Notes: a model not told the origin generated them from the letters alone. 31,854 nucleotides of DNA from Ophryocystis elektroscirrha (GCA_030141585.1 JAQIFP010000123.1:12517-44370); one strand, 5' to 3'. Shown: positions 11,919 to 27,340, counted from the stretch's first letter. Program-made: numbers and translations.

Positions 11919-12263
11919 TAGTTTTATGTATTTTGAAACAAAATTGTTTTAGTTGTTTAATTAAATAAATTTTATTTTTTAACTTGCTTTTTGGAGGTTA
12001 AAATTATTTGTCAATAATCTTAAATAAATTAAAAAAAAACATGTATTGTCATGATTTAAACTAAACTAGAAGAGCAAAAAAAAATACAGATCTTTGTAAA
12101 GGATTTTAAAAGAGTTCAAGCAAAATTTTTCATTATATATTTACCACATTGGTTTCTTTGTTACGAGTATCACTACTTTCAAAAATCCACTCACATAAGT
12201 CAGTTAGTTAAGCTCGAACAACACAAACTAAACAGTTTTGACATTTTGTAAAAATTGTAAAGA
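11919..12263. promoter_or_regulatory. Intergenic region upstream of the oocyst-wall-like gene
   Basis: It should contain the 3' UTR of the upstream gene and the promoter and 5' UTR of the next. The last 80 bases before the ATG are less AT-biased than other spacers here. No specific element is recognised. Confidence 0.4.
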
Positions 12264-13496
12264 ATGAAGAAATATTGTACCGCATTAACAATCGCAACTC
12301 TATTTTCAACAGCATTTGGTAGTGGCAAAGAAGAAGCGCCACCCAAATTATCACCAAGTGTATTTCAGAAATTACAGAAAGCCAAAATAGTAAAAGAAAC
12401 TCCAGCAGAGCCTGAAACCTTGTACACATGTTTACCAGGGTTTATTTTACATGATAATATGTGTGCCCAAATTATCCGTGAAAAACCTAGATCCGTGTGT
12501 ACAGGAACATCTCAAGCAGATGGCTCTTGCCAATTACAAGTACCATCTGTGCCACAGTGCGTTGGCGGTTATACACCTGAATTAGGAAATTGTGCACGTA
12601 TAGTTGAAACTGGATTTCAGTTTTACTGTCCGAAAGGATACTATGACGATGGTGCCTTCTGCGCTAAATCAGTTGAAGGCGAAATCCGTACACAATGCCC
12701 TGTCGGTGTATTAGAAGGAAACAGATGTGTACTCAGAGAAAGAAAACCTCATATCATCAAGTCTAAGTGCCCAGAAGGTACTAAACTTGATGACGGCATC
12801 TGCTGGAAAGAAATTGAGACATTTGATTGCACTACACCAGCAGAAAATACAGTCTCAATTATCGCGGCTCAACAAGAACAAATGCAGTTAGGCAAGAAAG
12901 TGTTAGTTTCTAAAGGAAAAACTCACGGATTAAGAAGTTTAATCGGAAAAGAACCAGTTCATTTGCCATCCCCACCACCTCCTCAACCACCTCTTATAAT
13001 GACACCAGGCAAAGAAATGGTCGCGGTACAAGCACCACACCCTGAACGAGTAGAGGTTGTCTCACAAGTGTGCAGTAAAAAAATCCAAGTTGATGCATTA
13101 GCACTTATTCAATGCCCTCCAGATTACGTTGATAGCGGTGATATCTGTGTTAAAGAAATTATAACACAACCATTGAATATTTGTGTAGCTGGACAAGAAA
13201 AAGATGGAACCTGCCAACCAGTCATCAAAAGAATTCCCAAACACCCAGGTTGTCCAAAGGATTCATGGCTAGCAAGAGGCAAATGCTGGAAAAAAGACAT
13301 CATTTCTTCTATACCAGCTTGTCCAAAGGGATTTACCTTATCTGGAAAAGTCTGTTTGGGATCTATTCCAGCTACATTAGAATGTCCCATAGGTTTTGAA
13401 CTCTTAGGCGACACTTGCATTGGAAAAGTTGTACGTCCACCCATAAGTTTAAAAATTGATCCACAAGTACCATCAGTTGCTAGTAAAAAATATTAG
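12264..13496 (+). CDS. Secreted cysteine-rich oocyst-wall-like protein (COWP type)
   Basis: A single uninterrupted frame encodes 410 aa. A typical signal peptide (MKKYCTALTIATLFSTAFG) opens the protein. Repeated units follow, each starting with a Cys-Pro or similar turn and closing about 10-12 residues later with a second Cys, for example CLPGFILHDNMC, CPKGYYDDGAFC, CPEGTKLDDGIC, CPPDYVDSGDIC, CPKGFTLSGKVC and CPIGFELLGDTC. This spacing is that of Cryptosporidium/coccidian oocyst wall proteins, which are disulfide cross-linked into the oocyst wall. The Cys blocks form two clusters split by a Cys-free linker holding PSPPPPQPPL (about residue 235). At 410 aa it resembles the shorter family members rather than the very large COWP1. 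It lacks introns and is visibly less AT-rich than its neighbours, as expected for a highly expressed structural gene. Confidence 0.86.
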   Translation: MKKYCTALTIATLFSTAFGSGKEEAPPKLSPSVFQKLQKAKIVKETPAEPETLYTCLPGFILHDNMCAQIIREKPRSVCTGTSQADGSCQLQVPSVPQCVGGYTPELGNCARIVETGFQFYCPKGYYDDGAFCAKSVEGEIRTQCPVGVLEGNRCVLRERKPHIIKSKCPEGTKLDDGICWKEIETFDCTTPAENTVSIIAAQQEQMQLGKKVLVSKGKTHGLRSLIGKEPVHLPSPPPPQPPLIMTPGKEMVAVQAPHPERVEVVSQVCSKKIQVDALALIQCPPDYVDSGDICVKEIITQPLNICVAGQEKDGTCQPVIKRIPKHPGCPKDSWLARGKCWKKDIISSIPACPKGFTLSGKVCLGSIPATLECPIGFELLGDTCIGKVVRPPISLKIDPQVPSVASKKY

Positions 13497-13615
13497 TTTT
13501 TTTTTCTATCGCTATAAATGAAGTAGCTAAAATAATGTAGTTATAAGATAAAGCTAAACATTAATGTTGTTAAGCATAAATAATAAAACTAAAAACATAT
13601 ATTAATCTAATCAAT
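13497..13615. other. Short convergent intergenic region
   Basis: Only 119 bp separate the stop codons of the oocyst-wall-like gene and the CDPK gene, so the two 3' UTRs share it. No other signal is visible. Confidence 0.5.
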
Positions 13616-17307
<3,692 letters not shown>

Positions 17308-17657
17308 TTTATTTTTTTTTTTTAAACATAAAAATCTAAAAATACATTAATTTATTTTGATTATACGGGAATAATTTTTTTATATTTTGATCTTTTCCAG
17401 AATTTTTTTTTTAATACGGTAATAACATTAAACTTTTTTTATCTAAAGAATATCACTGAATAATTTTTAAAACAAAATAATCAATACTTTGTAGAAACCA
17501 AATATAAAAACATTTTCTTATTTTGAGCTACAACAATTCATATAAGTATTCTAGTCTCTAAAATGGGTTGTGCCTCCAATATAATTTATATACAAATTTA
17601 ATCAATTAAGTTCGAGCTATAAAATACATTTAATTATTTTAAAATAAATGCTAAAAT
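17308..17657. promoter_or_regulatory. Intergenic region between two minus-strand kinase genes
   Basis: It should contain the CDPK promoter and 5' UTR (right of 17307) and the 3' end of nothing else on the plus strand. It is AT-rich with T tracts at about 17312-17322 and 17402-17412. No motif is recognised. Confidence 0.4.
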
Positions 17658-18814
17658 TTATTCTGCTAGAGAAGGTTTGATTGGAAACAATTTATTGAAT
17701 AATAAATAAGCGTTTTTCGCATCTAATCTATGTTCTGGATTTTTTAAACAGCATAATCTGATCATGTTTCATCTGTTTTGATAATTTACCGCAAAAAATT
17801 GTTAAATTCACTATTTTCTGTTATATTTGAGTTAAATTCGCCTTTCTCAAACATCTCGAGAGCGAATTCCAATGAATTCTGAAAAATTCTAAGAATTTTT
17901 AATAAGAGAAATCTTACTTGAATGGTAAAACACCTTTAATGATACAATGCAAAAAAATTCCTATTGACCATATATCTCGTTTAGATCCATTTACAAAATC
18001 CGATTTAACGTCAAAGCACTCGGGTGGGGAAAATAAGTAAGTTCCTTCTAAATATACAAATAATAATCGTAGCGATTACTTTAAACTTAAATAAACGATT
18101 TATAGTAAAGTTGTTGCGTATTTAATAGCAAGATTAATTTTTGCTATATAAAATAATTTTTGTTAACTTCTTTCATATTTACTTAATGCATTATATATAT
18201 GAGTATTTTATTTAGTATTTTATTTAAGTGTTTTGATCGATTATCCGTATTTTATGTAAAAGTTTGTAATATACAAATTATTGATTTTAATTATATAATA
18301 TATATTGTACACAATTGGGCTTAGTTTTATTATTTTTTTAATACAATATTAATACAGTGGTTATCTAATCTTAAACATGTAGTATATCATTTACCACAAT
18401 CATATATAGGATAATTTTCTGGAAAAGTTTGAACAGCTAATTCGAAGTCAATGATTTTGATTAGTTCACAGGTTTCTTGTATATATTGCTGTAGTGGGCC
18501 ATTACAACAATTACATATATTTAAACTTTTATTTGGAGGAGGTTCCAAATTGTTCTTCAACAGATTATATGCACAGCATATACAAACTGATGTTATTATA
18601 ATGTCTTCAGTGAAAGCTTCAAATTCTTGAGTTTCAATTTCATCCAAAATAAAAGCGTCTTCCCAAAAAAATGCATCTGTACAATCAGAAAATTCCGATT
18701 CCGTTGAATCTGAATCCGATTCATCCATACTAATAAATTCCTCTGTATTGAAAAAGGTTGTTAAAAATATTGTACTATACTCATTATTGTTATTCGTCGT
18801 TTGTAATTATTAAT

Positions 18815-18859
<45 letters not shown>

Positions 18860-20207
18860 CAATGGTGTAACGAATGTAATATAAACATATATTATAAGTT
18901 AACCTGGGGGTAATGGCTTTTTCAATAAAATGTTTTCTGGTTTCAAGTCCTTATGTATAATATTTTTGCTTTCATGAAGATAGTTTAGACAATCAAGAAC
19001 CTTAAATTTATAATATTTTATTATACAAATACTTTTTGTGCAATATATAGAGCGGATTTCGTTTGATATAAATAGCGTTTTTTATTATCAATATATCTGT
19101 ATATATCTCCTTTGCAAAAATAAGCACTTTGTTTATAACAGTGTTCCATACAAATCCCTATAATTTGATAGCAGTCCGATATTAAAATCTAAAAATAAAA
19201 AGCAAATGTATGTTACATAATTTACTCCTTTTTTCAAAGGAAATATATTTGAAAAAAAAATATTCGAAAGCTTACTTGATATTTGATGTATGTAAAACTT
19301 ATATAATAACGCAAGTAACTCATCGACAAATAAATATAGCATTTTATATATATGCAAATTAAAGGTTGATTCATATTTACTAACATATTACACAATATTC
19401 TATGTAACGAGATATTTAATATTTAATTAAATTGATAATTCACTTTAACTGTTCAATTACATATAAATTATTTAAGTATAAGTTATTGGGCTGCGTATAT
19501 ATATCAGTAGCTGCAAATTCTTTTTTTTTTTTTTTTTTATTTTAAGTTTCACTTGTGTCTTATCATTGCATCGTTATCTATGGTAAAAAATACATATATA
19601 CGTGTATATGAAAATGCTATTATAAGAATTAAATTATAAAAGTATGGCTTATACCTGCTCAATATTTATTATATTGGGATGCTTAACCGCAGACATTATG
19701 GCTAATTCTTTAAAAAGCTAAAGCTTGATGATTCTTAACAAAAGTACATTGGTAAAACTACTAGTTTCTTCAACTAATCCTTGTTTGCCGTATAATAATT
19801 TCCTTTGTTTCAATAAAACTTCTTTATGTAAAATCTTTTTTTAAAAAAAAAAAAATAAAAAGTACCTTTATACTTGCTAAGTAAAACTTGCTAGTGTGCT
19901 GCAGTATAATGGCTTTATGTACTCTAGACCTCGTAGACAATTTTCGTGTTATTTTTTTCCCAATAATAGCATTTCCAAATAAACAACAAACAACAGGAAT
20001 TTTCGAGTATAAGAGTTGTAAGGATTCTAAAATTTTTTCACCAAAATTTTGCACAATTATTTTTGTAGAACATTTCCATACATGCGTTATTCTCAATGGC
20101 TTCGATTCCTCAAAGCCCTTGAGAAAATCACACCAGCAGCTTGTTTGTGTGTTAAAATTTGGAATAGTGCACGCTGTTTTTTTATGACAAGAGCATTCAT
20201 TCAACAT
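17658..20207 (-). CDS. Divergent CAMK-like protein kinase with DFE motif and Cys-rich insert
   Basis: Nine exons: 19866-20207, 19748-19834, 19655-19717, 19033-19188, 18904-19000, 18395-18742, 17918-18047, 17790-17888 and 17658-17757. Every phase agrees and the product is 473 aa. Kinase order is clear: beta-3 Lys114 (LASIK), alpha-C Glu147 (FKELAIMSAVKHPNI), hinge about GICMEHC, catalytic loop HKDLKPEN (232-239), DFE (347-349), SPPE, then RDIWSIGIFLHCI and NPEHRLDA. Lys, Glu, catalytic Asp and Asn are kept, but HRD is HKD, DFG is DFE, and the Gly-rich loop is not recognisable. About 112 residues separate the two loops (usually about 20); they hold an acidic Ser/Asp/Glu stretch and a C-x-C-C...C-x-C-C pair (302-328). 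The N-terminal 100 residues are Cys-rich and unlike any domain I know. It may be an atypical kinase or a pseudokinase. No EF-hands follow. Confidence 0.84.
18048..18394 (-). other. 347-nt intron of the divergent kinase gene
   Basis: It joins ..YDC and the GTYLFSPPE block in the correct phase. The content is AT-rich with no other feature seen. Confidence 0.65.
19189..19654 (-). other. 466-nt intron of the divergent kinase gene
   Basis: The donor GTATAA is at 19654 and the acceptor TTTTTAG at 19189. It includes an 18-base T tract near 19520 and no reading frame of interest. Confidence 0.65.
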
Positions 20208-20357
20208 AAATATAGGTTCTTACAGTACATTGTCCTGTATTAAGGGGTTTTTTGATCAAGTTATTATAGGTTTTTTATGGTTTTTTTTTTTTTTTGTTAC
20301 AATAAAACAATGTATACATGATTGTCACTTATATCCATTAAAAAAAAAAAAATACTG

Positions 20358-21960
20358 TTATTCTACATAATTTTCGATGGTATCAAATTTTTCATAAAAT
20401 GCATCGTTATATGCTTTAGCAACATAGTCTTCGAGTTTACGACCTCTTGTATCTTTATGGTCCATATTACAACCACCACCATGACGACTTTGTTCTGTTA
20501 AACACCAAGTTAACCAAGGTCCTTCCCCTATATTTGCAGCAAGAACCATAGCAACATTTGCACCTATTTTCTTTTTTTTTTTTTTTTTTTTTTTTACCTT
20601 CATCATCACATATAGTTAAATCCGCCCCGCAACGATATAAGAGTTGTATAAGACTAAAAGCAAAATGAGGATTCGCTTCAGATTTTTCTGCAATTATATG
20701 ACAAGGAGTAGAACCTGTATTATTAGTTTCATTTATATTGAAAATATCTAAAGAAAGTAGAAAAATTAACAAATCTAAAACATTTTTTTCTGAATCCGTA
20801 AGACCTAAGATAATTAAAGAATATATAGAATTCGTACTTGAAACATTTTTTATCTGTGAGTAAACTCTAAGTAAATTGTTTTGGACTTGTAACTGTTTTT
20901 CAGAAATAGTGCGAACCGGTTCCAATTTCTTGAGTTCCATATTATTATATATAGCTATATTATTAGATAAAAGATCATCAAAATCAATGGAAGATTCAGA
21001 ATTGCTTTCTATCGTTGAGCAATCATCACTATCATTATTATCATCACATAAGGAAGAGCAAGAAGATGCAAGATCAGCAGAATAGTCAATTTCGTCTTCT
21101 AATTTACACGCAGGAATTGGAATCATATGAAGTAGCTTATTTCCAAAGGCATCAGATACACTAAAATTTGCACCGTGCAAATAAAGCCATTTTAAGTCTT
21201 GCAGACGGCCTTCTTCTACACATAAACATGCCCATGTCATCCTGTTATAACAAATTAAAGGATCGTCTATAGATTCAGGGTAAATATGAAATATACGCTT
21301 TGTATTTTCAAAATCATTAGGTCCATTGAAAAGACGCTCAACGGGCGTATACCTAAATATTTTTTTTACAAATTTTTCCCGTCTATACATATATATATAT
21401 ATATATACATAAATAATTAAATACATCTAAATAAATATTTTTCTTTACTAGTACTTTTGACAAATACACATTTATCATATTAAATAAACAATATTATAAC
21501 AAAATATAGGTTTATTTTTTATAGGAAGTATTACAGTAAAGAGATTATATTGAAAGTGCTCAAATAAACGAGCAATTAATAGTTAATCAATGATTATGTA
21601 GACTTACACATTTAACAACAGAAATTGGATGCATTCATACGGAATATCTTGAAGAGGTAATTCTTTATTCAATACTTTAGACTTCAGCGCCTCTAACGGG
21701 CTTTGACTAAAATAATTTTGTGCTCGTAAATCAACGCCAATTTTATGAAGTTCTTTAAGAACATCCAACTGATTAGAATAAACAGCGTAATGGCATATAG
21801 TATCACCGGTATACAAGTTTTTTGTGTTTGATAATTCTTCGGCTAATGTTGTGTTTGCAGTTTTTGATGCAAATTGCAATTTTTTCAATATAACACCCCA
21901 TTTATTAGATTGTGCTAATTGCAATAGAATTAAAGGAAAATCTTTTTGTTCAAGTATCAT
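20358..21960 (-). CDS. Ankyrin-repeat protein
   Basis: Three exons (21608-21960, 20598-21382, 20358-20563) give 447 aa in consistent phase. Ankyrin-type helices recur: TGDTICHYAVYSNQLDVLKE with GVDLRAQN (exon 1), CVEEGRLQDLKWLYLHGANF, and TGSTPCHIIAEKSE with LLYRCGADLTICDDEG running across the last splice junction into GANVAMVLAAN. An acidic Ser/Asp-rich insert (about residues 205-235) separates the middle and last repeats. The tail (GRKLEDYVAKAYNDAFYE) is helical and unrecognised. Ankyrin repeats bind other proteins; partner and location are unknown. The second intron (34 nt) is an almost pure A tract on the sense strand and would produce a poly-Lys tail if left in. The upstream intron is 225 nt. 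Confidence 0.82.
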
Positions 21961-22486
21961 TAATTAAATAATGGATAAGTTTTTTAGACATATCTAGTTT
22001 TACAATTTTTTTTTTATCAGGTATATTTTAAAATTACAGTAAAATTATCAACTATGCAAATACATTAATTAATTTTTTTTCTTAATTAAGTTATATATAT
22101 AAAAAAATATTCTAATTATATACACAACGCTTTTGTTTTTTTATATACTAAAAACTTGAGTTTTAGTCTTTTGCATATTTTTTTTCGACGTTACTTTTTT
22201 TTTGTTTTTGTGCAATTAAAAAAAAAATTACTTTAATTGCTCTAATTACAGAGAGATCACAAGTATACCGTACAGAAGTTCATTTCACAATATAAATAAC
22301 ACTAAGGAGTAATTAAAAAAATTATTGTACGGAAAATACACATTTGAAAAAAAACATAAATTTTGTGTTCGGAGTATGCGGAATTTACTATTGTTAAACC
22401 GCACTGAATCTAATCACTAGTTATACTATAATATACAGCGATTCATGATATGTGTATTAATAATATTAATTAATATTCACTTATAA
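21961..22486. promoter_or_regulatory. Divergent intergenic region
   Basis: It lies between the starts of the ankyrin gene (minus) and the GalNAc-transferase gene (plus), so both promoters are expected here. It has several A and T tracts and a small patch of mixed composition near 22240-22300. No motif can be named. Confidence 0.4.
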
Positions 22487-25338
22487 ATGGAGCTCTTTTG
22501 TCTTTTAATCTCATACGGTAGTTTAATCTACATTGCGATATTGTGTACAAAATATATGATTTCAAGTAAATTTAAATTAGTATATGTTTTAAATAGAACC
22601 TATTGCACAAATAACCGAGAATATCCCTTTATTGAGTTCAATAAATTATACTGGAGTTTCATATACTTCAAAGTTGCATAAACTTAACACAAAGGATTTG
22701 GAGCATAAATTAGACCCTACTTTGACGCATATTTCCGAACATCCATTGATAAGAGAAATTGCAGATATACGTCCTCCAAAGTGCAAGTAAATATATACAT
22801 TTCGCCTGTACATATGTACAGGGATATTTCATATAGCATAGAAGATCTTCCTGTAGCAAGTGTTGTCATTACTGCTTATAATGAAATTCCTATTTATTTA
22901 TTCAGATCGATATACTCCATTCTCTATAGAACATCACCTAAATTGTTGAAAGAAATAATTATAGTAGATGATTGTAGTGAAGACGAAGAATATCAACCTG
23001 GAGGTCTTGTAGACCAATTAATTGAAAAAATTCCGAAAGTTCGAAAAATTCGAATGCCAGTGCGGTCTGGAATCGTTCCCGCTCGACTCAAAGGAATATA
23101 TTCTGTATTATCTGATGTATTTGTGATTTTGGATAGCCATATTGAAGTTACAGAGGGATGGTTAGAACCACTTCTTCATCTAATTTCAAAAGATCCCAAA
23201 ACAATAGCTATGCCATTTATAGACTCTATAAAAATGGATACAATGGAGCCTGTCAAAGGAGGCATTGGCTGTAGATTAGGTAATTAGACACGTCAGACAA
23301 TTGATGCCAAGTATTTGTTACGTAAAATACTTAAAACTCTATATAGCTGTAGTATAAATTTTTTTTGCATATAAGAATATTTAAATAACTATAATTTTTA
23401 ATAACTATATATTAATAATTATAATATGATAACTATAACTATTATTTGAATATTATTGACATGGAGTATAACAAGACGTGTTTTAGGATTTATTTGGATG
23501 CTCATGGAGCATGGCTTAGAGAAGGAATTTTGGAGAAAGGATATGAGACAAAAATCTGAATCAGATTACATTGAGTCTCCTACTATGGCAGGAGGATTAT
23601 TTGCAGCTCATAAAATGTTTTTTATTGATTTAGGAGGTTATGACGAAGGCATGAAATATTGGGGTGCAGAAAATATAGAGCTTTCCTTTAGGTATTTAAA
23701 TTCAGTATAATTTATTTATTAAGGTTATGGCAATGTGGAGGAAATCTTCAATGCACTTCTTGCTCCCATGTTCATCATCGCTTCGGTAATCCAAAACCTT
23801 ACTCTACTCCCAGCCATTCCACCGAAATTAATCGTTTGAGAACTGCAGCAGTATGGCTTGATGAATATGCTCATTTAGTCTGGTAATATATTAAGTATAC
23901 TATAAAAACTTACAATCAATATATACATGACACGTATGAAACGACATTATAAAATTACAAAAATATTTAAATTATAGTATTATTTGATATTTATTATTTT
24001 AGTGTATTATTATAAATGCACTGAAATATAATATATTACCAAATAAGTAATAAAATAATCAAATTATATTATAAATTTTATATTATAATTAATTTATATA
24101 TATACACGTGTAATATTTTTCTGATTATCCATTGTATCCAAATATATATATATATGTATATATATATATATGAGTATGACAGTAATTAATATATGAATAA
24201 TTAATTTTTTCTAAAAACTGAAAATATTAAAGATTTAGACATATAAAATTACTATTATGCTTAGCTTACATCTTCAAATCAATAAAATATATTATAATTG
24301 ATTTTCATTACTATTCGCTGTGTAAAATAATATAACTATTATTTATATAAAGGAAACGCTTGGGATCCCCTGTAATAGATTATGGCGACATATCCCAAGC
24401 TAAAGAGTTAAGAAAAGCTCTAAAGTGCCGTAGTTTCAATTGGTACCTGAAAAATGTTTACCCTGAATCTGCCGTTATTCAACTACCACATGACGTCCCA
24501 TATATGGGAAAAATTAAGAGCAATGGTGAAAATTGTTTAACAACTGACTTAAAACTGGGAGATTGCAACGATTCTCAGTTTATGTATTTCAAGTAAGTAT
24601 TGCTAATTAAAATTATTTATATTCTTCAAATTTATATATATATATATATATATATATTTAAAATAAAATAAATGGTTTGGAAAAAATATATGTATATTTT
24701 TTTTTAATTACCTTTGTAAGCGTAAATTTATAATAATAAATATTTATATACACATATAAATAAATTGATAAATGTAAGCTAAATAAGTTGTGCTCAAGAA
24801 CGTAAAGGACTGTATACTTATACTGATAAGTTTACATTAATTTGAACTATCAACTATTAGCTAAACTGATATGGTGCTATATTTGTATAAAACGTTAATT
24901 ATGTGATACAGATAATTATTGGAGTATTATGTAATATTCACAGTCAAGGATATATATATGATATACTATAAATATTATGCTTAATAGAAAAAGAATGCAT
25001 ATTCATCTCAAAAAGAATGATGAGATTTGTTTGGAATACAATGGTAATGATCTAAAGCTTGAAAACTGCGTGGAAACACCATATTATACTAAGCAAAAGT
25101 AATATTGAATCCTATTCTCATATTTGTTCAGATGGAGCTTAAAAAAAACACGAGATGATACTTTACGTATACAAAACGTTTATTATAGGAAATGTATTAC
25201 AACTAAACAAAATTCAACTATTGTAATGGATAGTTGTAGTAATGCAATAGTAAGTATTCAAGTTTTTCTATATATTTATAGAATTGGGAATGGGAAGTTT
25301 ATGTGATACCACAAAATTTTACAATACCCAAGTTATAG
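22487..25338 (+). CDS. Polypeptide N-acetylgalactosaminyltransferase (mucin-type O-glycosylation)
   Basis: Nine exons: 22487-22565, 22597-22786, 22822-23279, 23487-23691, 23724-23882, 24353-24592, 24988-25098, 25132-25249 and 25282-25338, giving 538 aa. The N-terminus is a type II signal anchor ([15 protein letters not shown]). The GT-A domain shows [20 protein letters not shown], the metal-site ILDSHIEV with GWLEPLL, and the GT1/Gal-GalNAc block [50 protein letters not shown] and WYLKNVYPE close it, then a short ricin-type lectin tail (CLE, QKW, KCI, NWEWE). These Golgi enzymes move GalNAc from UDP-GalNAc to Ser/Thr; in coccidia they glycosylate cyst- and oocyst-wall mucins, a plausible link to the oocyst-wall gene nearby. 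The lectin part (about 125 aa) is compact. Its stop is 12 bp from that of the eS17 gene on the opposite strand. Confidence 0.9.
23883..24352 (+). other. 470-nt intron of the GalNAc-transferase gene
   Basis: It splits the catalytic domain after the Trp of HLVW. It is AT-rich and contains a TATA microsatellite near 24140-24170. Nothing else is visible. Confidence 0.68.
24593..24987 (+). other. 395-nt intron of the GalNAc-transferase gene
   Basis: It lies inside the lectin tail, with donor GTAAGT and acceptor TTAATAG. It holds a TA run at about 24632-24656 and no other feature. Confidence 0.65.
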
Positions 25339-25350
25339 ACAAAAAAAAAA

Positions 25351-25866
25351 TTACAATCTTTTATTTGGTCTAGCTCCTATGCGCATATTTAATAGTGAGT
25401 TTTGGGTTTCATCAGTGACTAAAGTTGGAATATTGACCTTTAACATTCTAAAACAAATCATAGCTTTCAATTTTCTTACTCAAGCATTTCTCTAGTTTCG
25501 GCATCAACTGTTAATTGTTCAACGTCAAGTTCAGATTTTTCTGGTACAAAATCCATTCTTCTTTCCCTTTCTTCTTCTTGAAGTTTAAGAGAAATACCAC
25601 GAACAGGCCTATGTTGAATACGACGCATTAAATGAGTGACAAATCCAGCTATTTTATTGCGAATACGTTTAGTTGGAATAATGGCGACTTCTTCTGAGAT
25701 TTTTTTGTTTATTTGAAAATCCATAGTCAATTTTCCGTAGTATTTTTCAACTATTTGACGGGCAGCACGTTTAACGGTTTTTGTTCTAACACGACCCTAT
25801 AACAAATAAAATAAGTGTTGAGCCATTCTAGCTATATATATATACATTAGAAATGCTACTTACCAT
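25351..25866 (-). CDS. RPS17: 40S ribosomal protein eS17
   Basis: Exons are 25864-25866 (the initiator ATG only), 25480-25796 and 25351-25447, giving 138 aa, the usual eukaryotic eS17 length. [53 protein letters not shown] and [20 protein letters not shown] are near-invariant eS17 sequence. The protein is part of the small ribosomal subunit. The C-terminal exon is found only if a 32-nt intron is spliced out; reading through stops after EMLE and loses about 30 residues. The first intron (67 nt) sits directly after the ATG, a common ribosomal-protein arrangement. Transcription converges with the GalNAc-transferase gene, 12 bp between stop codons. Confidence 0.95.
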
Positions 25867-26060
25867 TATTAAATATAATTGGTATAACTATTTCCCAATA
25901 AAAGTCACAGTATTAAATAACCTGCATAACGTTTCATTTATTGACTTTGAATAGTTAGAATACATATAAATAAACAAAGATTTTATAATAACCAATTATA
26001 TAAAATATCCATAGTTTAAGAATTTAAGGTTTTTCTTTTTTTTTTTTTATAAGTTCATAA

Positions 26061-26955
26061 TTAGCACAGACATTTGGTAGCGACATTTTCCTCTAAAACT
26101 TGTACACGTTTGTTGTAAGTTGAGAGTAAAGAGGGGGTTTCTAATATTTTTAAAATAAGCTCTTCAAATGCTTGGTTTATTCCAATGCATTCTTTAGCAG
26201 AGGTCTCGACGAATAACATAGCGTGCTCTAGAGCAAATTTTTGACCTTCAGATCTCGTTACTACACTCTTAGCCTATTTATTTTTTTTTTTTTTCTTCCT
26301 CTTTCTTACAGAATCAATTTTATTTCCCACTAACAATTTTATGCAGTCATTATTATTGCAATGTTTCAGTATTTCTGAATACCAGTAATCGAGCTTATTA
26401 AACGAATCTCTGTTCGTGCAATCACTAATGTTAATATTTTATTTGCTATATACGCTTACTATACTAAAATTACTCCTTGAGCTCCTCTGTAATAGGAACT
26501 TGTTAACGTACGAAATCGCTCTTGGCCTGCTGTATCCCAAATGAATAATCGAATTTTACGGTTCTTCAGTAGTAAATGTTTTTCTTTAAAATCCACGCCT
26601 TTACAATTTTATGTACCCAAGAAAACTTAATATAATTTATACAAATATATATATATATATATATAAATCTTTTTATAAGATAAATAAAAATAGCTCTAAT
26701 TTAATTTTCAAGTATTTGACTCTAATTATGCAACATTACAAACAAGACTTCCGAGTATATTATATTATATATATGCTTATGGGAATAATGAAAGATAGTT
26801 TAGCTTTTAGGTTTACCTATAGTTGCCAGTTGTCTGTCATCAAAAGAATCTGCTGTAAAGCGTAAAAGTATGGAACTTTTTCCTACTCCTGACTCCCCAA
26901 TGATAAGTACTTTTAAAAGGTAGTCATATGTTGTTTTATTCTCTGATGCTGCCAT
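26061..26955 (-). CDS. RAB18: Rab GTPase, Rab18-like
   Basis: Four exons (26817-26955, 26460-26598, 26310-26424, 26061-26273) give 201 aa. The G motifs are complete: P-loop GESGVGKS, effector [27 protein letters not shown] and [42 protein letters not shown] and the region around the G4 box fit Rab18 better than other Rabs. Rab18 works at ER, Golgi and lipid-droplet membranes. The C-terminus ends CLC, a C-x-C geranylgeranylation signal. Introns are 218, 35 and 36 nt; the 36-nt one has a 14-base A run on the sense strand. The call as a Rab is firm; the Rab18 subtype is by sequence resemblance. Confidence 0.9.
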
Positions 26956-27340
26956 TTAATCATACCAGAGACTAATGCAACAGATTCATATAATATCGCG
27001 TGACAAATATTGTACTAATAAATTAATTTTTATGTGTTATTAAGAGCATCTTAATATCACTTTGTCATTTCATAAAATAATACATATAATACATTCTATA
27101 AAAAAAATTTTTTTTTTTTTTTCAAAAAAAAAAAATGAGCTATGTGAACTTTTTTTCCATGATACCAAATTTTGAGGTTATGACGTTATGTACACTTTGT
27201 CTAACATCCTTTTAAATCAATAAAATTTTAATGCATAAACTTACGGCGTCATTAACTAAAATCAAATCTATAAGAACTTGTGAAAACCCCTCATTGAATA
27301 TTAATTTTGACCTGTACACGTATTCATAAATTTATTTTAT
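26956..27340. promoter_or_regulatory. Intergenic region between Rab18-like and Arf-GEF genes
   Basis: This should be the Rab18-like promoter and 5' UTR plus the 3' UTR of the Arf-GEF gene. A T tract followed by an A tract at 27104-27135 forms a near-perfect inverted pair that could fold as a hairpin. No other element is seen. Confidence 0.4.

Noticed and set aside
19888..20243. Plus-strand open frames opposite kinase exon 1
   Set aside because: The minus strand carries a phase-consistent kinase exon joined to eight others; the plus-strand frames show no family features.
20467..20597. Poly-Lys C-terminal extension of the ankyrin protein
   Set aside because: The Lys run is translation of an A-rich 34-nt intron; splicing restores the ankyrin helix in exon 3.
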